DNA from: Micromonospora sp. KC213
Lineage (GTDB): Bacteria; Actinomycetota; Actinomycetes; Mycobacteriales; Micromonosporaceae
NCBI RefSeq assembly: GCF_004348325.1
Contig: NZ_SMKF01000001.1
Span: 1-64,000, forward strand
Direction: 5' to 3'
Length of the DNA stretch: 64,000 nucleotides
In this document: one piece after another, positions 45,351 through 53,482 of the stretch
Layout: each line of letters begins with the position of its first letter
How positions within the stretch are numbered: position 1 is the stretch's first letter
Position numbers and translations under genes: made by a program
Notes under the pieces: generated by a model
Databases searched by the model: none
Seen by the model: the letters and a program-made list of their open reading frames with translations, nothing else
Told to the model about the DNA's origin: nothing

Positions 45351-48173
45351 ATGACCAGCGTTGAAAGCCGGGCCCAGGAAATCCTGGCGCAGCTCACTCT
45401 GGACGAGAAGATCGCCATGTTGTATGGCCAGATGCCCGCGGTGGACCGGCTCGGACTGACCGAGTTCCACACCGGCGGCGAGGCGGTGCACGGCCTGGTG
45501 GCGTCCTCACCCACCACCGTGTTTCCGCAGGCGGTGGGCCTCGCCGCAACCTGGAACCCAGACCTGATGGGCGCCATCGGCTCGGTCATCCTGGCGGAAC
45601 TGGAAGCCCTGCTGCCCGCCGACCCGCCGGATCCGCGGTTGGGCCGCAACCTTTGGGCACCCGTGGTCAATCTGCTCCGCGATCCCCGCTGGGGCCGCAA
45701 CGAGGAAGGGTACAGCGAAGATCCGCACCTGACGGTCGCGCTGGCCGTCGCGTACTGCCGCAGCCTGCGCGGTGACGCGTCACAGTGGCGGGTCGCACCG
45801 ACCCTCAAGCATTTCACCGCGAGCAACCACGAGAACGACAAGTTCGGCGAGTCCGTCAGTGTACGGCCGCGGGTGCTGCACGAATACGACCTGCCGCCGT
45901 TCCTGGAGCCGATCCGCGCCGGCGTCGTGGCCTCCGTCATGCCCTCATACAACGTGGTAAATGGTCGACCCAACCACGTCAGCCCGCACCTACGGCTTCT
46001 CCGTGAAGAAGATCCGGATGTGGTGATTGTCGCGGACGGCCACGCGTCGGCGGACATAGTCAAGAAAAGTCACTTCTACGAGAACTTCACGCTGGGGTTC
46101 GCGGCAGCCCTTCGGGCAGGTCTCGACAGCTTCACCGACGACCTGAAAATCACCATGACCGCTCTCTACGACGCCTTCCGGCTCGGCCTGCTGAGCGAAG
46201 AGGACATCGACCCCGCCGTCGGGCGGATACTGCGGATGCGGTTGCGGCTTACCGACGCTTTTCAGACGCCCGCCCCGACCGGGACGAACAGGCTGAACAC
46301 CCCGGATCACGAGCGCCTGGCGCGGGAGGCGGTGCGCCAGTCCATCGTGCTGCTCCAGAACGACGGGCTGCTGCCGCTACACCCCGAGGACGGCCGCAAG
46401 GTGGCCGTCGTCGGGCCGCTGGCCGACCGGGTCTGTCGTGACTGGTACGGAGGCATCCCCCCCTACCGGGTCACGCCGCTTGATGGCCTCCGGTCTCAGG
46501 TGGGTGACTCCCGGGTGGTGTTCGACTCGGGCCTGGACCGCATCGCCCTGCGGCTGGCGGCAGGCGGCGACTACCTCGCCGTGGCATCCGGCGATGACGC
46601 GCTGCGGGTGGCCGCTGGGAAGCTCACTGACGCCGCCTGCTTCGACGTGTTCGACTGGGGCGAGGGCGGCCTCTGTCTACGCTCCGTGGGCAACGGCCAG
46701 TTTCTGTCTCTGGCCAGCACAGAGCAACTGCGCTGCGACAAGCTGGAGCCGTACGACTGGAACATCATGGAGACCTTCCGGCTCGTCCGGGACGGGTCCT
46801 CCTGGCTGCTGCAGAATCATTTCACCGGGCGCTACGCGGCGATCGGCGATGACGGCGTAGCGGTCGTGGTCCCGGACGCGGATGCGGCGAGCAGGCTGGA
46901 CCTGGAAGTCGTGCACCGGGGCACGGAAACGGCTGCCGAGGCTGCCCGGGCAGCAGACGTCGTGATCGTCCTGGTCGGAACCTATCCGCACATCAACGGC
47001 AGAGAGATGAAGGACCGCGACGACCTCAACCTCCCGGCGGCGCAGGAGGAGCTGACACATGCCGTCATCGATGCGAACCCGCACACTGCGGTCGTCCTCG
47101 TAGCCGGGCATCCGGTCGCCGTGCCGCGGATCGCCGAGCGTGCCCGTGCCCTGCTTTGGTCGTCGCACGGCGGTCAGGAGTTCGGCAACGGCCTGGCGGA
47201 TGTGCTTTTGGGGGTGTGTAGTCCCGCGGGACGGCTGCCCCAGACCTGGCCGCGCGACGTCGAGGACCTTCCCGACATTCGTGACTACGACATCATCAAG
47301 AGCCGGCTGACATACCTCTACTCGGACCGCGACCCGCTGTTCGCCTTCGGCCACGGCCTCACCTATGCCGAGTTCCGCTACCGCGACCTGGCCGTCGAGC
47401 CGTCGGTCGCCGCCCCCGGTGGCCGGGTGACCATCACCGGGGTCATCGACAACGTCGGCCCCGCCGACTCCGACGATGTCGTCCAACTCTACGTTCGCGC
47501 GCTCGACTCGCCGGTGCCGCGCCCCCGGCGCGAACTGGTTGCCTTCGATCGGATCATGGTGCCCGTCAACGCCAAGCGGCAGGTCGAGTTTTCGCTGGCC
47601 GTAGACCGCCTCAGCTTCTGGGACGTCGGTCGCGGCCGGTTCGCGATCGCCCCCGGCCGCTACGAGTTCATGCTCGGCCGAAGCGCGACAGCGATCGAGT
47701 GCACTGCGATCCTCACAGTCCAGGCACCCGAGCTGCCACCGCGCGACCTCAGCACGGCGCTCGTGCGCGCGGTCGACTTCGACGACTACGAGGCAGTGCG
47801 GATCATCGATGAGACGCCGCGACAAGGCGAGGCGGTGCTCGCCAGCCAGCCGGGCGCCTGGCTACTGTTCCGCGACGCGGACCTCGGCGCAGGCGCAGAC
47901 CGCGTGGTCGCCAGGCTGGGCGGCGGTGAACCCGGCGCGCGGATCGAGGTTCGGCTCGACCATCCGGTGAACGGTCGGCTGCTCGGCGGCGTCGGCGTGG
48001 TCGAGCCGGACCTGCGCGGATGGGCCACGGTCGAAGCTCCGCTCGCCCCAGCCGAGGGCCGGCACGACCTCTATCTGGTGTTCTCGGCACCTGCGCGGCT
48101 GGCATCGTTCGTGCTGCATCGGTCGGCACACGAGTTCCCACCGCAACAGGCCCTTCCCGTCGACCGCTCCTGA
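45351..48173 (+). CDS. GH3 beta-glycosidase paralog 2
   Basis: A 940-residue GH3 enzyme with the same five-part layout as the gene at 36801, including the beta-trefoil insertion (LCLRSVGNGQFLS) and the C-terminal CBM6-like domain (GAWLLFRDADLG). Unlike its paralog it keeps the active-site set: GGEAVHG (42-48), K153-H154 in LKHFTASNHE, and nucleophile D229 in VVIVADGHAS. No signal peptide, so it acts inside the cell on a beta-glucoside or beta-xyloside. It starts 77 bases after the StrR-like gene and is followed by a HAD gene. It may trim a sugar from a cluster intermediate. Confidence 0.85.
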   Translation: MTSVESRAQEILAQLTLDEKIAMLYGQMPAVDRLGLTEFHTGGEAVHGLVASSPTTVFPQAVGLAATWNPDLMGAIGSVILAELEALLPADPPDPRLGRNLWAPVVNLLRDPRWGRNEEGYSEDPHLTVALAVAYCRSLRGDASQWRVAPTLKHFTASNHENDKFGESVSVRPRVLHEYDLPPFLEPIRAGVVASVMPSYNVVNGRPNHVSPHLRLLREEDPDVVIVADGHASADIVKKSHFYENFTLGFAAALRAGLDSFTDDLKITMTALYDAFRLGLLSEEDIDPAVGRILRMRLRLTDAFQTPAPTGTNRLNTPDHERLAREAVRQSIVLLQNDGLLPLHPEDGRKVAVVGPLADRVCRDWYGGIPPYRVTPLDGLRSQVGDSRVVFDSGLDRIALRLAAGGDYLAVASGDDALRVAAGKLTDAACFDVFDWGEGGLCLRSVGNGQFLSLASTEQLRCDKLEPYDWNIMETFRLVRDGSSWLLQNHFTGRYAAIGDDGVAVVVPDADAASRLDLEVVHRGTETAAEAARAADVVIVLVGTYPHINGREMKDRDDLNLPAAQEELTHAVIDANPHTAVVLVAGHPVAVPRIAERARALLWSSHGGQEFGNGLADVLLGVCSPAGRLPQTWPRDVEDLPDIRDYDIIKSRLTYLYSDRDPLFAFGHGLTYAEFRYRDLAVEPSVAAPGGRVTITGVIDNVGPADSDDVVQLYVRALDSPVPRPRRELVAFDRIMVPVNAKRQVEFSLAVDRLSFWDVGRGRFAIAPGRYEFMLGRSATAIECTAILTVQAPELPPRDLSTALVRAVDFDDYEAVRIIDETPRQGEAVLASQPGAWLLFRDADLGAGADRVVARLGGGEPGARIEVRLDHPVNGRLLGGVGVVEPDLRGWATVEAPLAPAEGRHDLYLVFSAPARLASFVLHRSAHEFPPQQALPVDRS

Positions 48174-48229
48174 CCGACCATGCCAGACATGGCAGTCAGC
48201 CGGTCCCGGCGTGGAAGGTAGCCATCAGG

Positions 48230-49021
48230 ATGATCACGATCCCACTTCCCCATGAGCCCACGACGTCGGCTGCCGCACGACGCCGGCCACCCCTGGTGCG
48301 CCCACGTGCGCTTCTGGTCGACCTCGATGACACCCTCCTCGACGGCGCCCACACCGCTCTGGCGATCGACGGCACCTGCGCCGCGCTCGCGTCGTCTTTC
48401 GCCCTCGAGAAGGCGCAACTGCGCGAGGCGTACTCGGCCGTGTGGACCGCACTACGACCGGAGGTGGAGCTGCCCTGCTGGCTCGGCCAGATGAATGGCG
48501 AGGCAGCGCTCCGGGAGACCTGGCGCCGGGCGCTGCGCCGGGCCGGTCTCGCCGATGAACGGGCAGCCGAGTTCGCGGTGGAGCGATACCAGGCCATCGC
48601 GCGCTCGGCGTACCGTCTGTTTCCGGACGTTCCTGGCTTGTTCGCGACGACGGCTCGGATGCAGATCCCGGTGGTTCTGGTGACGAACGGGCCCTCGGAT
48701 GTGCAGCGGGACAAGCTCCGCGCCCTGGGTCTCGGGTCGACGTTCGACGCCGTCGCGATCTCTGGCGAGATCGGCTCCGCCAAGCCCGACCCGGCCCTGT
48801 TCGTCGCGGCCCTGCATCGGATCGGCGCCGATCACCGCGAGGTCTGGCACGTGGGTGACGGACTCACCAACGACGTCGGCGGGGCCCGTGCGGCCGGGCT
48901 CGTAGCCGTCTGGCTGAACCGCACGGGGCGGCCGACTCCGGTCGACCGTTGTCCCGACGTCGAGGTGACGTCGCTGGCTCAGCTCAGCGCACTGCTGCTC
49001 GGCAGTGCTGCGGCGTCGTAA
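48230..49021 (+). CDS. HAD-superfamily hydrolase (phosphatase)
   Basis: A 263-residue HAD enzyme: motif I ALLVDLDDTLLDGAH, motif II VVLVTNGPSDVQRDKL, motif III AKPDPALF, motif IV WHVGDGLTNDVGGARAAG. The helical cap between I and II (about residues 40-130) is that of the N-acylneuraminate-9-phosphatase/haloacid-dehalogenase subclass. It follows GH3 paralog 2 and converges on a phosphoribosyltransferase-like gene. In neomycin-type pathways a phosphatase follows phosphoribosylation, so a similar role here is possible but not proven. Confidence 0.8.
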   Translation: MITIPLPHEPTTSAAARRRPPLVRPRALLVDLDDTLLDGAHTALAIDGTCAALASSFALEKAQLREAYSAVWTALRPEVELPCWLGQMNGEAALRETWRRALRRAGLADERAAEFAVERYQAIARSAYRLFPDVPGLFATTARMQIPVVLVTNGPSDVQRDKLRALGLGSTFDAVAISGEIGSAKPDPALFVAALHRIGADHREVWHVGDGLTNDVGGARAAGLVAVWLNRTGRPTPVDRCPDVEVTSLAQLSALLLGSAAAS

Positions 49022-49040
49022 GCAGGCCGGGATCGGCCGA

Positions 49041-50948
49041 TCAGGCTGCGTCTAGCAGATGCCGGGCGAGACTTGCCACACCTCCGAGTTCGCGCTCCCG
49101 GTGGGTGAAGCCGTCATCACCGTTTCGGACCTGGCGGCCCATCCATCGGGCCACGTGGTCGCGGTAGTATCCGAACTCGCGCAACGCCCGGCTGACGTGC
49201 TGCAGCATCCCGAAGGCCAGCCGCCCGCGGGACGGGCGGTCACCGCAGTACACGGCATACCGGTCCGCGATGTGGTCGACCTCGGCCGGAGTGAGGTCCA
49301 GTTCCACGGCTGCCGCGCCGATGTCCTCGGCGGGATCGCTGCGCCGCAGGACGTTGCCAACCTCCCGATGCAGCTTCAGGAGCCCGCCGTCTGGCCGCCG
49401 CAGATAATGCCAATGCCCGTTGTTCGGCGCTGCCGCGACCACGGGCACCCACGCCTCGTTGACGGCGGCGATGATTTCGGCCGCGGTCGGGAGGCCGCGA
49501 ACACCTCGCCCGCGCAGCTCCTCGACGACGGCGCGGATCCGCAGCGCCGCACCTTCCCGCGGCAGATAGGTCCCACCGGGAGCGTGCTGGCCAGCGAACG
49601 CCGCCACCGCCGCAACCGCGTCGAGGTCTGCCGTATGGATGCGGCCCGGCCCGGAGCGGTCGCGGAACGGCAGCGGGGAGCCGGGCTCCCAGGCGTACAG
49701 GAGATATCCGCCGACGATGCCGTAGGGGCGCGGATAGTGTGGCAGTACCGAGAGCCGACGCAGCTCCTCGTCAGCGAAGTAGCCGAATCCGAGCGGCTTG
49801 GCCACCAGAGCTGACTCCCCCTCCTCCGACCGTATCCGCAGCAGGTAACGGCGGTGCCGGACCACTCCGTGCACGTAAGGCGCCACGTCTGCCGGCGCCG
49901 CGCCAGTTATGGTCGCCGCGTACCGCAGCGCGTAGCCGTAATCCAGCGGCCGGACATCCAGCACGTCGGCCGGCTGCGACCGTCGGGACAGGTGCCGTTC
50001 GAAGTAGCCATGCACCGTTTTCGTCGGAGGCGCCTTGTGAGTGGCCTGAGGCCAACGCATGTGGCCTCCACGAACGACGAGGACATTCGGTGCGGCGATG
50101 TCGAGTTTCCCGGTTAGTTCAGCCATAGATGAGCAGCGGTAGAGCGACACAAGAATCTCGTGCCGCGGAGTGCCCTCGGACGCGAGAAAGTCCAGTACGG
50201 ATCTGACCGTTCTGCCGGTACCCGCGAGATCGTCGACGACAACGACGCGTCGGCCCCGCAGCCGGTTGGTATCCAGCTTGTGGTCCAGCATGGCCGGCAG
50301 CGCGGGTATGCGGGCGCGAAGCGAGGCGTGGACGGGTCGGACGGTGAGGAACTCCGCCGTCGTGTGCTCGGCACGGATGGCGGCCGCCCAGATGGGTCCG
50401 AGGTAGCTTCCGCTGGTGCGCAAACCTATGACGGCTCGGGGCTCCGGCGCAGCCGTGCGGACCAGGGCCGCGACCTGACGCGCGTACGAGCGCCAGTCGA
50501 TCGGCTCGGTGCTCAGGCACTCGGGCCAGATGGGCCACGTGTCCAGGTACTCGAAAATGGGCAGCCGCCCGCTGTTCGCCACGTGCCGCCGCCACTGTGT
50601 ATTCAGATCGTCCACCGTTGGGAGGTCGGTGATCAGACGTCGAACGCCATCCGCCCACGAGGCGTCGACCGCCCGGTCGAACCACAGCGCGCCGGCGGCG
50701 TCGACCGACGCAGCGCGCAGGGGCTCACCCCGTCGCCGCCACCACTCTCCGGCACCTGCCTCACCAAGCACCGCGGCGACGTCTGAGACGGTCTGCTCCA
50801 GGCTGCACAGCCGCTCGTACAGCTCGGTCGTGATTTCGGACGTGGTCAGCGCCGCGGCCGCTGCGGCACGCAGGTGCGCGTACCGCGACCAAGACGGGCC
50901 ACTACCCGCACGGCTGTCCAGACTGGCGTCTGCGGTGAATTGAGGCAT
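49041..50948 (-). CDS. Type I phosphoribosyltransferase domain fused to a kinase-like C-domain
   Basis: A 635-residue protein. Residues 1-150 are an unrecognised helical region. Residues 150-260 form a type I PRTase: a GLRTSGSYLGP phosphate loop and the PRPP-binding RRVVVVDDLAGTGRTVRSVLDF motif. After about residue 330 a segment resembles a small-molecule kinase: YLLRIRSEEGESALVAKPLGFGYF as ATP lobe, YLLYAWEPGSPL hinge, PNNGHWHYLRRPDGGLLKLH in the catalytic-loop place. However, the HxD...N pattern is not canonical. It lies 62 bases behind the ribosomal-protection gene on the same strand. It may be a transferase acting on the product or on nucleotides; I know no described protein with this fusion. 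Confidence 0.65.
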   Translation of the reverse strand: MPQFTADASLDSRAGSGPSWSRYAHLRAAAAAALTTSEITTELYERLCSLEQTVSDVAAVLGEAGAGEWWRRRGEPLRAASVDAAGALWFDRAVDASWADGVRRLITDLPTVDDLNTQWRRHVANSGRLPIFEYLDTWPIWPECLSTEPIDWRSYARQVAALVRTAAPEPRAVIGLRTSGSYLGPIWAAAIRAEHTTAEFLTVRPVHASLRARIPALPAMLDHKLDTNRLRGRRVVVVDDLAGTGRTVRSVLDFLASEGTPRHEILVSLYRCSSMAELTGKLDIAAPNVLVVRGGHMRWPQATHKAPPTKTVHGYFERHLSRRSQPADVLDVRPLDYGYALRYAATITGAAPADVAPYVHGVVRHRRYLLRIRSEEGESALVAKPLGFGYFADEELRRLSVLPHYPRPYGIVGGYLLYAWEPGSPLPFRDRSGPGRIHTADLDAVAAVAAFAGQHAPGGTYLPREGAALRIRAVVEELRGRGVRGLPTAAEIIAAVNEAWVPVVAAAPNNGHWHYLRRPDGGLLKLHREVGNVLRRSDPAEDIGAAAVELDLTPAEVDHIADRYAVYCGDRPSRGRLAFGMLQHVSRALREFGYYRDHVARWMGRQVRNGDDGFTHRERELGGVASLARHLLDAA

Positions 50949-51010
50949 CCGGCCAGTTAAGACGGTGCAGCGACAGGCGTCAATTCAACCGCGGCAATCC
51001 GCCAATGAAC

Positions 51011-53008
51011 CTAGATTCGCCCGCTGACACGCAACAGGTACTCCTTGCGGTTGAGCGGATTCTTGTCTGAGCGGCGGCGCGTCGGTGCCGGGCCCGTGAC
51101 GGGGTCGTATCGGTCAAACTGGAGCTCGATTACTCCCTCACCGTGGGTCCGACCGGGAAGCTGGATCTGCACGCCGGTCACCTCCGCGGCAGGGATACTG
51201 CCGCGCACGGAGACCCACGTGTCGGACATCAGCGGCGCTTCGGGAATCGCGCGATGCTGAGCGAGCAGGCGCAGCACAGCCGAGAATGTGTCCGCGGGCG
51301 CTTCGACGTGGAACCGGTGGATGGGCTCACACACCACCGTGCCGGCCCGTCGCAGCGCGTCCATCAATACGAGCGGTGTGAGTTTGCGGAAATCTGAGGC
51401 AGACGTGCCCGGAGCCGTGTAGGCACAGTCATCCATGGTCACGATGCAGTCGGTGACCTGCCAGCCGGCGAGTCCCTGTTGCAGGGTTTCCGCGACATAC
51501 CGGGCCATCGCCTCCCGGAACGCGTCAACCGTCTTGTAGACGAAGAGTGGGATCGCCGAGACATCGACCGCGAGGCGGAAATCTGTCCCGCTGCCCACCG
51601 CTCCCGGCGCGACCGTGATGCCGACGGTGGCAGGGAACGGGTTGTCGGCACCACCGAGCCGCTCCACCGCACTGCCGCTGCCCGTTGGCCGCTCGACGCA
51701 GATGGTCGTCGTCTCACGAAACTCGATGCGCAGCCCGAAGTCGGCGGCGAGCGTCTGCTCGATGACCTCCTTCTGCACCTCGCCGTAGAGCGAGAGGAAC
51801 AGCTCCTGCCGTGAGTCGTCCTGACGGAGGTTGATAAACGGATCCTGCTCGGCGAGCTGGGTGAGCGCGGCGTGCAGCGCGGCTTTCTGGGCCGGATCGC
51901 ACGGTGCCACGGCGGTGTCCAGAGTTGGTGGGGCGAACAGATCAACGGTCGGTCGGCTCAGGGTGGTGCCGACGGGGTCGCCGACCCTGGCGCCCGTCAG
52001 TCCGGAGAGTTTCGCGATCTGACCCGCCACGACGGAGCTACTGTCTACGGCGCCGCCGGGCTGGAAGGTCTTGACAGAGGTCACACTCGCCTCGTTGCCG
52101 GCCCCGAAGGGCAGCCGTTGGCGGCGGTGCACGGCCCCGGAGAACATCCGCACGTACGCGACCTTGTCGCCCTGTCGCTCCCGCTCGACCTTGAAGACAA
52201 GCCCCGAGGCCGGCTCACCGCTGTCGGCCGGTACGGCGGGAAGGAGTTCCGGCAGTGCCGCCATCAGCGGACCGACGCCGGTGCCGGTGATGGCAGAGCC
52301 AAAAAACACCGGAAAGACCTGACCGCGCCTGGTCTGTGCGGCGAGGTTGGCGTACAGGGCGCCCGGCGTCATGGGACCAGGACGTTCGTCCACGACCGCT
52401 TCGAGAAGAGACTCGTCGTGGTCGGACAGTGTGTCGACAAGGACATCGACGAAGCGCTCGTCGGCACGGTCGAACGGAACGAATGACGCGTCCCTTGTCC
52501 CGGCGGCGTGGGTCACGCCCATGGGCACCACGGCCGGCGTAAGCCGTTCGCGGATCCTGTTCAGGACCAGATCAGGATCGGCGCCCGCGCGGTCGATCTT
52601 GTTGACGAAGATGAGGGTGGGGATCGCGAGCCGGCGCAGCGCGCGCATGAGAACGATTGTCTGGCTCTGAACGCCCTCGACGGCGGAAACGACGAGTACC
52701 GCTCCGTCGAGGACGGCAAGCGATCGGTTCACCTCGGCGATGAAGTCGGGGTGGCCCGGGGTGTCGATCAAGTTGACGGTCACGTCCTTGACGGAGAACG
52801 CCACGACGGCCGCCCGGATGGTGATGCCACGCTGGCGCTCCAGCGCCAACGAGTCCGTTTGCGTGGTGCCCTCGTCCACGCTGCCGACCTTCTCGAGCAC
52901 GCCGGCCTCATGAAGGAGCGCCTCGCTGAGGCTGGTCTTTCCGGCGTCGACGTGCGCCAGAATTCCGAGGCTCTGGCTCTTCACGAGCTGCGCGTGGTCA
53001 CGCGGCAC
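51011..53008 (-). CDS. Ribosomal-protection GTPase, Tet(M)/OtrA-like
   Basis: A 665-residue EF-G-like translational GTPase: G1 AHVDAGKT (18-25), switch I GTTQTDSLALERQRGITI, G3 DTPGHPDF (82-89), G4 NKID (136-139). The short G domain without the EF-G insert, the domain order and the length (639-663 in the family) match tetracycline-type ribosomal-protection proteins such as Tet(M) and OtrA, not housekeeping EF-G (about 700 residues). Such proteins remove an antibiotic from the ribosome. Its place in the cluster and the StrR-type box before it point to self-resistance. Its real ligand is probably the cluster product. Confidence 0.85.
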   Translation of the reverse strand: MPRDHAQLVKSQSLGILAHVDAGKTSLSEALLHEAGVLEKVGSVDEGTTQTDSLALERQRGITIRAAVVAFSVKDVTVNLIDTPGHPDFIAEVNRSLAVLDGAVLVVSAVEGVQSQTIVLMRALRRLAIPTLIFVNKIDRAGADPDLVLNRIRERLTPAVVPMGVTHAAGTRDASFVPFDRADERFVDVLVDTLSDHDESLLEAVVDERPGPMTPGALYANLAAQTRRGQVFPVFFGSAITGTGVGPLMAALPELLPAVPADSGEPASGLVFKVERERQGDKVAYVRMFSGAVHRRQRLPFGAGNEASVTSVKTFQPGGAVDSSSVVAGQIAKLSGLTGARVGDPVGTTLSRPTVDLFAPPTLDTAVAPCDPAQKAALHAALTQLAEQDPFINLRQDDSRQELFLSLYGEVQKEVIEQTLAADFGLRIEFRETTTICVERPTGSGSAVERLGGADNPFPATVGITVAPGAVGSGTDFRLAVDVSAIPLFVYKTVDAFREAMARYVAETLQQGLAGWQVTDCIVTMDDCAYTAPGTSASDFRKLTPLVLMDALRRAGTVVCEPIHRFHVEAPADTFSAVLRLLAQHRAIPEAPLMSDTWVSVRGSIPAAEVTGVQIQLPGRTHGEGVIELQFDRYDPVTGPAPTRRRSDKNPLNRKEYLLRVSGRI

Positions 53009-53482
53009 CCCGCCACCAAAGACTCACCACGGCAAGGCCCAGCTTCTCGTCCCGGTCGCATCCCTACCATCTTTGACGATCCCATACCGTCAGGCAAGCG
53101 ATCTCGGCTTGCTCGCCATATCAGCAGATCGACGGGGCTGCAACTTCTGCCGCACATCACCAAGGCGTTCACGTCACGCCTCGGGCCAAGGACGGTCCAC
53201 ACCTCGCGCAACTGCGCACCTTGCACAGTCGAACAACCACCCATCGCCTCCAGCGGCCCGGCAGCATGCGGGAGCACGACGGAAGTCCATCGGCGTCCAT
53301 CTACGAAGAACGGTGGTAGCCTCTGGCGACAGGCGAGGTGGTTGGCACCTGACGGTTTGCACCTCCGGATATGTCGCGCACCCACATCTATTACCGCTCG
53401 GCGGTCGTCAGCCTGGCGTCATAGGCGACGGGGATGTCGAAGCATTCTTGCGGTGAACGTCGCGGTCCATGGGGAGGATCAA
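53009..53482. other. 474-base divergent control region
   Basis: It lies between the ribosomal-protection gene (minus) and the oxidoreductase-NRPS operon (plus). No gene inside is convincing. It contains the best StrR-type palindrome of the window (53206-53234), which could activate both directions. Confidence 0.55.
53206..53234 (+). promoter_or_regulatory. StrR-type operator 3
   Basis: GCGCAACTG (53206-53214), an 11-base spacer (53215-53225), then CAGTCGAAC (53226-53234). The right half equals the StrR consensus half site exactly (9 of 9). Confidence 0.75.

Noticed and set aside
51011-53008. Housekeeping elongation factor G
   Set aside because: The protein is shorter, lacks the EF-G insert in the G domain, stands alone without rpsL/rpsG/tuf, and has the length and layout of ribosomal-protection proteins.
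52508-53482. Upstream extension of the oxidoreductase frame to 52508 (698 residues)
   Set aside because: The first 325 codons run antisense through the ribosomal-protection gene and are unconserved. The TTG at 53483 has a strong GGGGAGG site.
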